Source of the DNA: Lithobates sylvaticus
Lineage: Eukaryota > Chordata > Amphibia > Anura > Ranidae
Reading direction: 5' to 3'
NCBI GenBank assembly: GCA_028564925.1
Contig: CM053033.1
Coordinates: 85,404,468 to 85,468,467 of the forward strand
Length of the DNA stretch: 64,000 nucleotides
Within the stretch, counting starts at the first letter, position 1; each line of letters starts with the position of its first letter. The notes under the pieces are model-generated. The model had not been told where the DNA came from, searched no databases, and saw only the letters and a program-made list of their open reading frames with translations. The position numbers and the translations under genes are program-made. Positions 54,349 to 64,000 of the stretch are shown in pieces.

Positions 54349-57272
54349 AAATCGGATAGGCTCTTGAACTACATAGTTGATGGTAGGTCTGAAAGAGAGT
54401 GTATAATCAGATTGTATAGTGTATGGTCAACTTAAAGCTCTGTAGTAACAGACTAGAGAAAAATCCAGTAAACAGTACAGTACACAAACAGCTACTTGCA
54501 CTTATCTTCACAGACAGTAGCAGGTGAACAAGACAGGTCTGGTAGCACAGGTGAACAAGCTGAAGGAATCTAAGCATTGGCAACAAAGGTGGGTGGCTGA
54601 AGGAGTCTCAAGGTTGGTACCACAGGCGAGTGACCGGAGATGCAGGCCACCTCACTTAAAGCGCAGTACTCTGGTAGCAATTGGAGAAGTGCTTTCTTCT
54701 GTGGCTGAGGCCTTCCTTAGCTGTGTGCTATTGGGCTCCTGCCAATGCTGCCTTTACACTGGGGCTGACAGTGGAGAACAATACACCTTGCTGCAAATGA
54801 CATGTTCAGCCACCTCAGCTTCATCAAGGGTAGTGTCTCTAAGCATTTGAAGGCAGGAGACAGGGAAACACATATCACCTGGGTACGTCTAGGACGCTAG
54901 AAGATTGTGGGAACCCAGGGATTGTAGGGAGAGGAGTTAAAAGAACCAGTACCTGCCTCTTAGCGTGGAGAGGAGTGCTCCGCTTCAGAAAAATGTAAGC
55001 TCCAATTCTCAAACTTTTAAAAGGCTGAGGATTGTCTCTTTATCCCCATGGAACAGCTTTGGGTGTCTGAATAGCCAAGTACATACGACAAGCACAGTCA
55101 CCTAAAAGGAAGGGAAATGAGTCACGTGTTTCCCATACAGGGTGTTTTTATTCTCCATCAGTAGTTGAATGAAGCAGTTGGGGAGCAAAAAAAGTGAGTA
55201 TATGTTGCTGGTGGGTCTGCCATTAAAGTGAACCTGTTACTTTGCCCCACAAGAAAAAAACACAGGTTGATTATAAATGCAGATGAAAGCCAAAGCCAAT
55301 CAGGCACTTTTGTACAATTCGCACAGAGTATGGGCATTAATCAGACAGAAAATGACTCTCCCAGCTACTGTCCCAAAGCTTGTTCTTCCAGCTTATCCTC
55401 GGATAACCCACATTACAAAATTAGACTTGATTAACATAGGTATGTCTATTGCAGCAAGCAACCTTAACTTACCTCACTAATAAAACAACCTTTCAATTAT
55501 CTGCCAGTGCCAAAGTATATAATTCAGTCTGCCAATTCGTTTACGGCAATCCCAACTTGGCAAGACCCGTGTACCTACAGTATTTGGTTTATTGCTTTGT
55601 GCAAACATCACTGGCTCTCTCTCTGTGCCTTTTTTTTTTTTTCTTCCAGTGCTCTTGCCAGTTCCTGTCTGGAGATACCTAAAATACAAAAAGAACTGTT
55701 TATGTAACCAGTCCTCTGTATCAGATATTGTTTAACTGACAGCTGGTATAAAAAGAGGAGCTTCTTAAAGTTTGTCATGTGGGCCCAGAACTTCCAGAAT
55801 GCCTGTTAAATAAGGTACCACAGTCAATTTCCACCAAGGACACTGGTTCTCCCTGCGCATATGAGAATTTTTTCCTGTAGTCCCCAAAAATTAACCGGTC
55901 CCCACTCAAGCTGACCCTGATGTGTTTGGAATAGTTGCATTAGACTGTATGCTCCTCTGTAGCTAGAGACTGATGTAAATTGTCCCAAAGTACCAAAAAG
56001 CACTTCAGACAAAGTCTATTATGCCTATTTCCCCTCCTTACCCTGTATAATACCCTTTACAAAACTGGGAATTGCAAATTTAGCAAACAATAAATCAATG
56101 TATTAACATTATTAAAAACAAACTGCATGTCAATGCAATCAGAAAATAAGGCAGCTGAAATTGTATACAAAAGTAAAATTTTCCTGCAAGAGTTGGGCCA
56201 TTCTGTCCTGGTATCTAATGCTACCTAATGGTCCTTTGATGTTATAGGTAGACTTGACTAGTATGTCAACCTGGGAGAGAATAGGGCCAAAATAAACTAT
56301 TAGGAACCTCTCGCAAACCTATGCAAAGTAGAATTGATATGCATTACATTAAGAGTAGTGATAATATTTTCTTTGGACACTTTGTAACTACACTGTAACC
56401 ACATTTGGAGAACCATTGGTCAAAGTTATTGTGTGTTCTTTGTGTGACAAAGTCCTAACCCTGACAGGGCTGGAAAAAATTGCCTACCTGTAAGCCCCAT
56501 TCTACAGCCGTGTCTTTTATAATGACAGTTTGGCAGCACCCGTGAGGTAGTCCACATACCTCAGAGAAGCACATATATTCTATAAAGTGCTGTAGAATGT
56601 GCCACTGTTATATAAACTAAAATTATGTGAGCTGGCACAAGGCAGCAAATGCTATTGTTTCAGAACCATTGACATTAACTTGCCCCCCTAGAGCAATTTT
56701 AGAAGAAAACATTGCAGTTCCATGGCTTTATCTTGTTTTTATTTGTTTTTGTTTTTAAGTACGCCCAGAGTCTCTCTTATATTTTACCATTACTCTGGCC
56801 TACTTTTGCCGCTTAAAGCTATACTGAGATAGCAAAGGTTAGGGACCTTTGTCATAAACAATCCCGACTTGGATTATAAACAATTTTCCCACTGAATTTG
56901 TGCAATGTCTCACATTATAATTAAGAATACCTTAAATCAAAAATAAAATTTTAAATAAATCATTCATATACATGTTATTAAAATTCAACACAGATTACAC
57001 AAACATAATACGCAAAACACTTATAAACACAATAAAATATTGGGTTATCTAAATATTAAACACAGTCCTGTACAGTATGACCTATATACAATTTCCTCTG
57101 ATTTGTCTTATATCTGTGAGAAATCTATAAGAAATAGATACCATTCTATTTCATAAGAAGCACAAGGTCATAATTACCATTTATTATTTAAAAGCATAAC
57201 CTTCCAAAAGAAAATAATTGCTCAGGAAGTCAGAACACAATCAAGCTTATGAATAAACTTTGTCCAGATTAA
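54349..57272. other. Longest stretch without recognisable elements
   Basis: I see no transposon ends, no LINE or LTR coding sequence and no convincing exon. Open frames are under 110 codons and carry no domain I recognise. It becomes AT-rich after about 56880. This is the best candidate for original single-copy host DNA in the window. Confidence 0.5.
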
Positions 57273-57808
57273 TTAAAGTGGTATTAAACCCAAAAGCAAA
57301 CATTTATTAAATTGCAGCTTACTAATTTGTTTTCTTTCAGTTTTTCACCTGGCGATCTGGCCAGTAAGTCTGTTTTTCAACAGAAAAAACTGTCCTGCAA
57401 AATGTAGCAGTTGGGGGCTGAGACAAACCTATCAGACACGGGTGCTTACAATGATCATTTTTTATCTATTCATGTAAAGCCTTTATTCCAAAAGGAAAAA
57501 AAAACTGTTGCTGTAACTGCGTATGTGTAATGTGAGCTGGAGTTTGGCTTCAATTTGTTAGTGTATTTAAATCTGTTAGTCCATCTAACACTCCCCTCCC
57601 CCAGATTAACAATGCTGCTGTCTCCTGTGTCCCTGTGTTTCTTCATCTAGAGTTATATATAGAGTTCTAATACAGCAAGTGTGTTACTGGCCAGATCACC
57701 AGGTGAAAATAGAGGGAAAAAGACTAAAAAAAGAACACTAATGCAGCCACCACATTGGCAAGCTGCAATATAATACATTTTTTGGTTTGGGGTTTACTGA
57801 CCCTTTAA
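57273..57808. mobile_element. TTAA-bounded MITE (TTAAAGTGGTATTAAACCC)
   Basis: The left end TTAAAGTGGTATTAAACCC and the right end GGGGTTTACTGACCCTTTAA are imperfect inverses with TTAA at both borders. Deeper inverse segments support it: TCACCTGGCGATCTGGCCAG near 57345 and CTGGCCAGATCACCAGGTGA near 57690. Confidence 0.82.
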
Positions 57809-57901
57809 CTCCTGGTAACTCTGGGGAAAAAAATAGCAAATAAAGAAAAAATAATATAGCGTATACAATTGCGATACAAGTCATATTGTAATCGAATGTT
57901 A

Positions 57902-58892
57902 TTAACCGCTTCCCGACCGCCTCATGTAGATATACGTCAACAAAATGGCACGGGCAGGCAAAAGCACGTACCTGTACGTCCCCTTTAATTTGCCTGCCCG
58001 GGGGGCGCGCGCGCGACCCGGTCGGGAGCTCCGTGACCACGGCCGCGGGACCAGCGGACCTGATCGCCGCTGGTATCCCGCGATCGGGTTACGGAGCTGA
58101 AGAACGGGGAGAGGTCTATGTAAACAAACCTCTCCCCGTGCTTCCTACACTGACTGTCAGTGATCGGCGGTTCCCTGTCATCGGGAACGCCGATCAATGA
58201 CGTCAGACGTACAGCCACGCCCCCCTACTGTAAAAAAAAACACAACACGTCACACTGACTCCTCCCCGCCCCCTAGTGGTTAACCCCCTAACTACAACTG
58301 TCATTTACATAGGAATCAGTGCTATTTAAATAGCAGTGATTGCTGTATAAATGACAAATGTCCCAAAAATGTGTCAAAAATGTCCGATGTGTCCGCCAAA
58401 ATGTCGCAGTCACAATAAAAATCGCTGATCGCCGCCATTACTAATAAAAAAAAAAATATTAATAAAAATGCTATAAAACTATCCCCTATTTTGTAAACGC
58501 TATAACTTTTGCGCAAACTAATCAATAATCGCTAATTGCGATTTTTTTTTACCAAAAATATGTAGAAGAATACGTATCGGCCTAAACTGAGGAAAAAAAA
58601 TGTTTTTTTATATATATTTTTTGGGGATATTTATTATAGCAAAAAGTAAAAAATATTGCATTTTTTTTCAAAATTGTCGCTCTATTTTTGTTTATAGCGC
58701 AAAAAATAAAAACCGCAGGGGCGATCAAATACCACCAAAAGAAAGCTCTATTTGTGGGAAAAAAAGGACGCCAATTTTGTTTTGGAGCCACGTCGCATGA
58801 CCGCGCAATTGTTAGTTAAAGCGACGCAGTGCCGAATTGCAAAAAGGGGCCTGGTCCTTTGGCTGCCAATTGGTCCGGGCTGAAGTGGTTAA
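57902..58892. mobile_element. TTAACCACTT-family element, complete copy
   Basis: TTAA at both borders, ends TTAACCGCTTCCCGACCGC and GGGCTGAAGTGGTTAA. It closely follows the copy at 21730-22740 through the AT-rich two thirds, including the block CAATAATCGCxxATTGCGA and TATAGCGCAAAAAATAAAAA. Confidence 0.87.
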
Positions 58893-59378
58893 AAATGACC
58901 TTTCGTTTTCAATCTGCAGCCACTGTAATTTTTTATAAATGCAAAGCAATATGACTACATGGAGTTACACAGAATGTGTCCTGACCACTCCCCAAAAACA
59001 CAATTTCCTGCTTGTGTGATTGACTCACCAATTTTCCCAGAAGTCTGCCTTAGATACACGTCAGCTTTCAGGCATTCCCTGCAACAAAAATTTTATTTTT
59101 GGTGCGATAATTCCAATAGGAACACATCTAAAGGGATGCAGGCCCAGCAGCTTTCCTCATTAGTGCCCTTCAGCTGCCACAGCTGATTGATAATTATGAA
59201 ACCACTCCCATTATACCCACTCCGTGCAGAGGCACAGACGAACACACAGGGATTTCTTCAGAATAACAAACGGTAGGAATCTGCAACAAAGGTTGTTATA
59301 ATCCTTGCAATGTACTGTACATATATCATCCAGAGGGGAATGTTTTTTTTTCTCAACAAAAGTGGATTTACGCTTTAA
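58889..59378. mobile_element. TTAA-bounded MITE, complete copy of the 30.36 kb fragment
   Basis: It ends AAAGTGGATTTACGCTTTAA, the inverse of TTAAAGAGTAACTCCACTTT seen at 30355. The left TTAA is shared with the end of the preceding TTAA element. It is non-coding. Confidence 0.65.
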
Positions 59379-59494
59379 ATAAAAATATAAAATCCAGAAT
59401 AACACAGCTGTTCCTTATAAGACATATATTTTAACTTGATAATAATGGTTAGGGTAAAGGATAACAAAACCCAAGAACAAAAATGAAATATATT

Positions 59495-59774
59495 GCAGTT
59501 TCCCGCTGCTACGTCCATTGACAAAGACAGTGGGGCTTGGCCTTGCCCCCTGCGTTCTTGATTTGATTGACAGCAGCGGGAGGTATCAATTTGTCCAATG
59601 GGGAGACAGACAGCAGCTGGAGCCGCTACAATCAAGCACATCACTGAATCAGATCGGGCTCAGGTAAGAAAAGGGGGGGGGGGGTCTGGGGGGAGCTGCA
59701 GCACAAAAGGTTTTTCACCTTAATGCATAGAATGCATTAAGTTAAAAAAGCTTGAGACTTTGCAACCACTTTAA
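59495..59774. mobile_element. MITE, GTGGTTGTAAA family, copy c (right half)
   Basis: It aligns with the right half of copy b (GCTGCTACGTCCATTGACA, CAGGTAAGAAAAGG, TTTTTCACCTTAATGCATAG) and ends TTTGCAACCACTTTAA. The left half is missing. Confidence 0.75.
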
Positions 59775-59904
59775 GTGAAAGACTTTCTAGGAAGTGTACT
59801 TTAAACCATATCTAAACACTGAAAATTGAATATATGGCACCTTACTAGTCCTTAGATGAGGTGATTTCCCTAGTTTTCTTCTTTCATGTGTTTTGTCATT
59901 GCAG

Positions 59905-60375
59905 TGTTTCTCAACCTTATTTAAGTTAAGGCACCCTTTAAAAGTTATGGACAATCTCAAGGCAGCCCATTTAAAAATGTGAAAAATTTAACTAATAGGT
60001 TTACATAATGCAGCAGCATCTACACATGTAGGACATCCAACATTAGAGATGATTTATTCTTACAAATCAGATGTACTTTTGCACACTGACATACTGACCA
60101 GCGTTTCAAGGTTGTTCTTCTCCAGCTAACGTCACCCCAGTGCTGAAGGGGAGGGAAGAACAAGATGTCATGCAGGAGCCTGATGTCCTACTTATCAATC
60201 AATGGCATCAGCTGTTAGGATGCCTGCAGCTGGCCCGCACAGTGTCCATGGTTGTAATGCTGCACATCAAAAGCCCCTGGCTTTGTGTAACAAAAAAGGA
60301 GTCTTCATGCACCTGTTCTGGCCAATTGGGGCAATTTCTGACATTTTAAAAGGCAGCCCTGAAGAATACAGAACA
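59905..60375. mobile_element. hAT-like fragment, one end only
   Basis: It begins CAGTGTTTCTCAACCTTATT, a hAT-type terminus, with AAGGCACCCTTTAAA just inside. The other end is not found before the Tc1 piece at 60385. Not coding as far as I can see. Confidence 0.5.
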
Positions 60376-60384
60376 CACCCTATT

Positions 60385-60985
60385 TGAAAAAACCTTTGCT
60401 ATTCACAACCTTTGCTCAACTATTCACAACCTTTGCTCAATACTTTTGTTTAAGCACCTTTTGCCACCAATTACAGCCTCAAGTCTTTTTGAGTAGGATG
60501 CTACAAGCTTGGCACACTTATTTTTGGGCAGTTTCTCACAGTCTTTGCAGGTTCTCTCAAGCTTCATCAGGTTGGATGGGGAGTGTTGATGCACAGCCAT
60601 TTTAAGATCTCTACAGAGATGTTCAATTGGGTTCAAGTCTGGACTCTGGCTGGGCCACTCAAGGACATTCACAGAGTTGTCCCATAGCCACTCCTTTGTT
60701 ATCTTGGCTGTGTTCTTAGGGTCATTGTCCTGTTGGAAGATGAAGCTTTGCCCCAGTCTGAGGTCCAGAGCGCTCTGGAGCAGGTTTTCATCAAGGATGT
60801 CTCTGTACATTGCTGCATTTATCTTTCCCTTAATCCTCAATCTCCCAGTTCCCGCCGCTAAAAAAACATCCTGACAGCATGATGCTGCCACCACCATGCT
60901 TCACTGTAGGGACGGTATTGGCCAGGTGATGAGCAGTGCCTGGTTTCCTCCAGGCATGACACTTGCCATGCAGGCCAAAGAAAAT
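60385..60985 (-). mobile_element. Tc1-like fragment (family 4)
   Basis: Minus-strand Tc1 piece covering the catalytic half of the transposase and the start of the 3' flank; the 5' half and both tips are missing. A 22-bp unit (CTATTCACAACCTTTGCTCA) is tandemly duplicated at about 60399-60441. Confidence 0.85.
60424..60897 (-). pseudogene. Tc1 transposase catalytic fragment (family 4)
   Basis: An uninterrupted 157-codon frame reads through FIFQQDNDPKNTAKITKEWL (second catalytic Asp), [20 protein letters not shown] (catalytic Glu), and the C-terminal KLVASYSKRLEAVIGGKRCL. The first Asp and the DNA-binding domain are absent. The frame is longer than expected for so old a copy, but it lacks an N-terminus. 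Confidence 0.85.
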
Positions 60986-61183
60986 GTGAGGTTGAAGAAA
61001 TTGACCAACCTTAATTTAGTAGGCCCAAGGGAAGTAGGGAACCAAGGCCCACTACAGCTGTTGGATCAGGAAGATTGTTTATTGTTTTGTGACTCTTTAA
61101 TAGAGTATAAAAATCAGATAGTGAGGATTTTTTTTTAAAAAGCAAGTACTTTCCCAGCAATAATACCAACACTAAATGCTTAA

Positions 61184-61706
61184 TTAACCGCTTTGCGACC
61201 GGCGCACGACGATATACGTTGGCAGAATGGCACGGACAGGCATAAGGGCGTAAATATACGTCCCCTTTAAGATGCCGCCGTGCCATCGGGCGCGCGCCGG
61301 TCGGAACCCCCGTGAGGTCGGTCCCGGGGACTCGATCGCCGCGGGGACACCCGCGATCCTCTCACGGGAAGGCTGAACGGGGAGATAAGGAAATAAACAG
61401 CATCTCCCCGTTCTACCTAGCAACTAGTGACGCTGATCTCTGCTCCCTGTGATTGGAGCAGAGATCAGCATGCACTAGCTGACAGCCACGCCCCCCCCAC
61501 AGTAAGAAACGCACCCCTAGGCATACTTAACCCCTACACTGCCCCCTTGTGGTTAACCCCTTCACTGCCAGTGTCATTTATACAGGAATCAATGCATTTA
61601 AATAGCATTGATTGCTGTATAAATTACAATGGTCCCAAAAATGTGTCAAAAATGTCCGATGTGTCCGCCATAATGTCGCAGTCACAATAAAAATCGCTGA
61701 TCGCCT
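61184..61706. mobile_element. TTAACCACTT-family element, left half
   Basis: It starts TTAACCGCTTTGCGACCGG and follows the 21.7 kb copy closely, including the CGTTCAGCC/GGCTGAACG hairpin area and AACTAGTGACGC. It stops at AAAAATCGCTGATCGCC, where the next MITE begins. The right half is missing. Confidence 0.82.
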
Positions 61707-62139
61707 CCTACAAATACTGCAGCTGCTGACTTTTAATAAATGGACACTTACCTGTTCCTGGTTCCAGCGGTGTCGGCAGAAGATGACGAGCGATCGCTCG
61801 TCTCTCGGCTGCCCCACCGCCATCCTCTGTCAGGGAATCAGGAAGTGAAGACGCAACGTCTTCACTGCCCGGTTCCCTACTGCGCATGCGCGATTCGCGC
61901 TGCGCGCCTCTATTGGTCCCCGCTGTGTCCTGGGAACTGTGTTTCCCAACACACAACGGGGCATCCTCGGATAATCCTCGGATAGGGGCGGGGATGCTAG
62001 TCCCGGAAGTGGGTGCAGATACCTGTATTATACAGGTATCTGCACCCCCTCCCCCCTGAAAGGTGCCAAATGTGGCACCAGAGGGGGGGAAGGAATCCGA
62101 TAAGCAGAAGTTCCACTTTAGGGTGGAACTCCGCTTTAA
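61707..62139. mobile_element. TTAA-bounded MITE, copy b, left tip lost
   Basis: Aligns with 33769-34200 from CTACAAATACTGCAGCTGCT to GGAACTCCGCTTTAA. The leftmost 15 bp or so of the terminal hairpin are missing at the join with the TTAA element. The inner hairpin GTGCAGATACCTG...CAGGTATCTGCAC is retained. Confidence 0.8.
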
Positions 62140-62591
62140 AAGATATTTACATTACACCACAGCTTCCAACTGCTGATGACAGCACAGGGGGGTCCTGGGA
62201 AAGCTGAGCATAATGAGAAGGTGGACCCATGCTGTGGTCATGGTGAAGCAGGGAGAAACCAGGGTGTAAGATAAGTATACTTTACCTTTTTCTTGTGATG
62301 AGTTCAGGTGTTTTAACTTTTGATATACAGTACTTCCATCTAAAAAAAATTAAGTGAGACAACTGGCTAATTGGTCTGACATTCTTATGAAAAGAAACTC
62401 TGCAACTTGTGAAAATTGGTGTGCATTAGGCCCAGTATGTCTAGGAACCGGGAAGTATAGATTATCCCTCTTTAGTGAGATTATAGCTAAATAATCCTCC
62501 AAAGCAGATTGTAAATTGGCTTAACCCCTACCTTGGGAGATGTGGCATATAAAGAATTCCCTTGTACAAATTTGCATTGCTTTTGTGACCA

Positions 62592-62664
<73 letters not shown>

Positions 62665-63420
62665 GTTATTTATTTTTTTTAAGAATGTTTCTGATTATAT
62701 AGTTATTGCATAGGTTTTTGTTAGGGAAACATAAATTAGGCTGGTCCAATTATCTCTGTGCTATCACGGAGTGTCCTACATTTTCACATGTAGACTCATT
62801 GCTTTGCCATTTTTCAATGTCAAGGGCCTACATATTCATCTTTTGAATATCATACATCTGTATGCACACTGCTCCTTTTCTGCTTTAAATGTTTGTATTT
62901 TTGTGTTATGCACTTGTATGAGGAGTTTGAAATGATAAGGGTGGCCTCCTTCACAATTCTTTTCAGATCACCCCTTAAAGTTGGGACGGGGGCTGCTGGG
63001 GGAATGGAAGGGTGTAGGTGCCAGAAAGCTTGAATCGAAGACTTGAACTGTTACGTACGTTTTTTTTCTTCCTTTCTGGGTACCTGTTTATTATGGCTGA
63101 GTATTTACGTTGAAGCATCTATTGTCTCTGTAACCTAGAGTATTCCCAGTGTCCATTCAACCTGTATCCAGTTCCTGTGTGTGTCTGAGGTCCCAGCGTT
63201 TACTAGAGTCATCAGTCATTCCAGCTTTGTTATCGCTGTGTACACCAACCAGCCTGTGACACCGAGCCTGCTCCTGTGAGCCTGCTCCTGTGTACCCCAT
63301 TGTTCATGAGCATGGTATAGAGGAGACAGTCAATACAAAGATAACATTATCGATAACATTATCAAGGGTATTGAGTACTCTGATATAATTGTTTTTCCAC
63401 TGCAAGGTGTTAGAAGCATG
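62140..63420. other. Unassigned, contains a (TA)n microsatellite
   Basis: A TA tract of about 30 units lies at 62598-62659. I see no gene or inverted-end element in the rest. Confidence 0.5.
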
Positions 63421-64000
63421 AATGAGTCTCAACGCTCCTACCTCTGCCACAATTCAGCCACTATTGCCGCTGCTCGCATCCTTATTGCCAGGCAACAAGG
63501 ACAGTGTCTGCTCTGCACTGTTTGTTGGCAATGGCAGGCCCCTGCTGGTTGTCCTCATTGCTAGCCATCAGGTAGCTCTGTTTGCCAAGTCTTTCTCTTC
63601 TGATGGATTGCCCAGCAGCCACACACCCCTATCCCTGGCTGCCATGTTCTGATTGGCTGCACTCCTCTGGTTCTGGATTTAAGCATCACAAGCCTGGAAC
63701 CATCTTCTGCATTGGGCTTGCCCACTGCCAGCCCTGTCCTCTGAGCCATTTACTTGGTCACGTTTGTCCACAACCTGCCCTGACCTTGGTTTGTCACCAG
63801 TGGTGCCACAGGACCAGCCTGATCTGCCTCTAGACTACAGGTACCCTTTCCTGTTATTTTTACCCAATCCTAGTGTTGTATGACCAGGAACTATAACATT
63901 GTGTACTAAGACCTGGGAAGGCCTTACTGGAAGTCCCACTTGCCTTAAGGGAATGAGGACTACTATAGGCAGAAGAAACTCTTGCTTGCTATAGTTCATG
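63421..64000 (+). other. Possible degraded Gypsy LTR, weak
   Basis: The CCT/GCC-rich run (CCAGCCCTGTCC, CCAGCCTGATCTGCC) and a TTTAAG box near 63680 resemble the style of the Gypsy LTR at 49.5-50.2 kb, but no LTR borders or second copy are visible. Treat it as a hint only. Confidence 0.25.

Noticed and set aside
63421-63840. Solo Gypsy LTR
   Set aside because: Only compositional similarity to the other LTR. No TG...CA borders, duplication or second copy was found, so it was kept only as a low-confidence note.

Overview
The window looks like repeat-saturated intergenic or intronic DNA from an amphibian, most likely a ranid-type frog. That placement is inferred from the mix of elements: two DIRS retrotransposons, several Tc1 families, L1-like LINEs of two lineages, a chromodomain Gypsy element, one endogenous-retrovirus-type solo LTR, and many short TTAA-bounded or hAT-like MITEs. 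No host protein-coding exon, tRNA, rRNA or CRISPR array could be supported. Most long reading frames are pieces of transposon genes.

Layout. 1-2.2 kb: 3' end of a DIRS element, interrupted by a 0.93 kb terminal-inverted-repeat (TIR) element. 2.25-7.6 kb: MITEs and a minus-strand L1-like LINE. 7.6-13.4 kb: a nearly full-span DIRS element with terminal inverted repeats, interrupted by a TTAA element. 13.6-21.6 kb: two Tc1 elements, each carrying later insertions. The first holds a solo LTR, which holds a foldback element, which holds a younger Tc1 whose transposase frame has only two stops. The second holds a 1.16 kb inverted-end insert with a decayed hammerhead-ribozyme-like motif. 21.7-30.7 kb: TTAA elements, foldback MITEs and a hAT with a perfect 8-bp target duplication. 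30.7-40.65 kb: two minus-strand L1-like LINEs, the first carrying a 1.39 kb insert that is almost entirely a palindrome, separated by a CR1-like scrap and a TTAA fragment. 40.7-50.2 kb: a pile-up of Gypsy material, with a LINE inserted in the first gag and a longer chromovirus with both LTRs. 50.2-64 kb: more Tc1 pieces, MITEs, and stretches with nothing recognisable.

The genes do not form a pathway; the biology is the layering of mobile elements. Clean target duplications (15 bp around the LINE, 15 and 17 bp around two inverted-repeat inserts, 5 bp around the solo LTR, 8 bp around the hAT, TA around a Tc1, TTAA around MITEs) allow the order of several insertions to be read. The most unusual signal is a set of three inserts with inverted arms and an unpaired tail on one side, two with long target duplications and two with hammerhead-like cores. 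This fits a Penelope-like or retrozyme-like non-autonomous retroposon rather than a cut-and-paste MITE.
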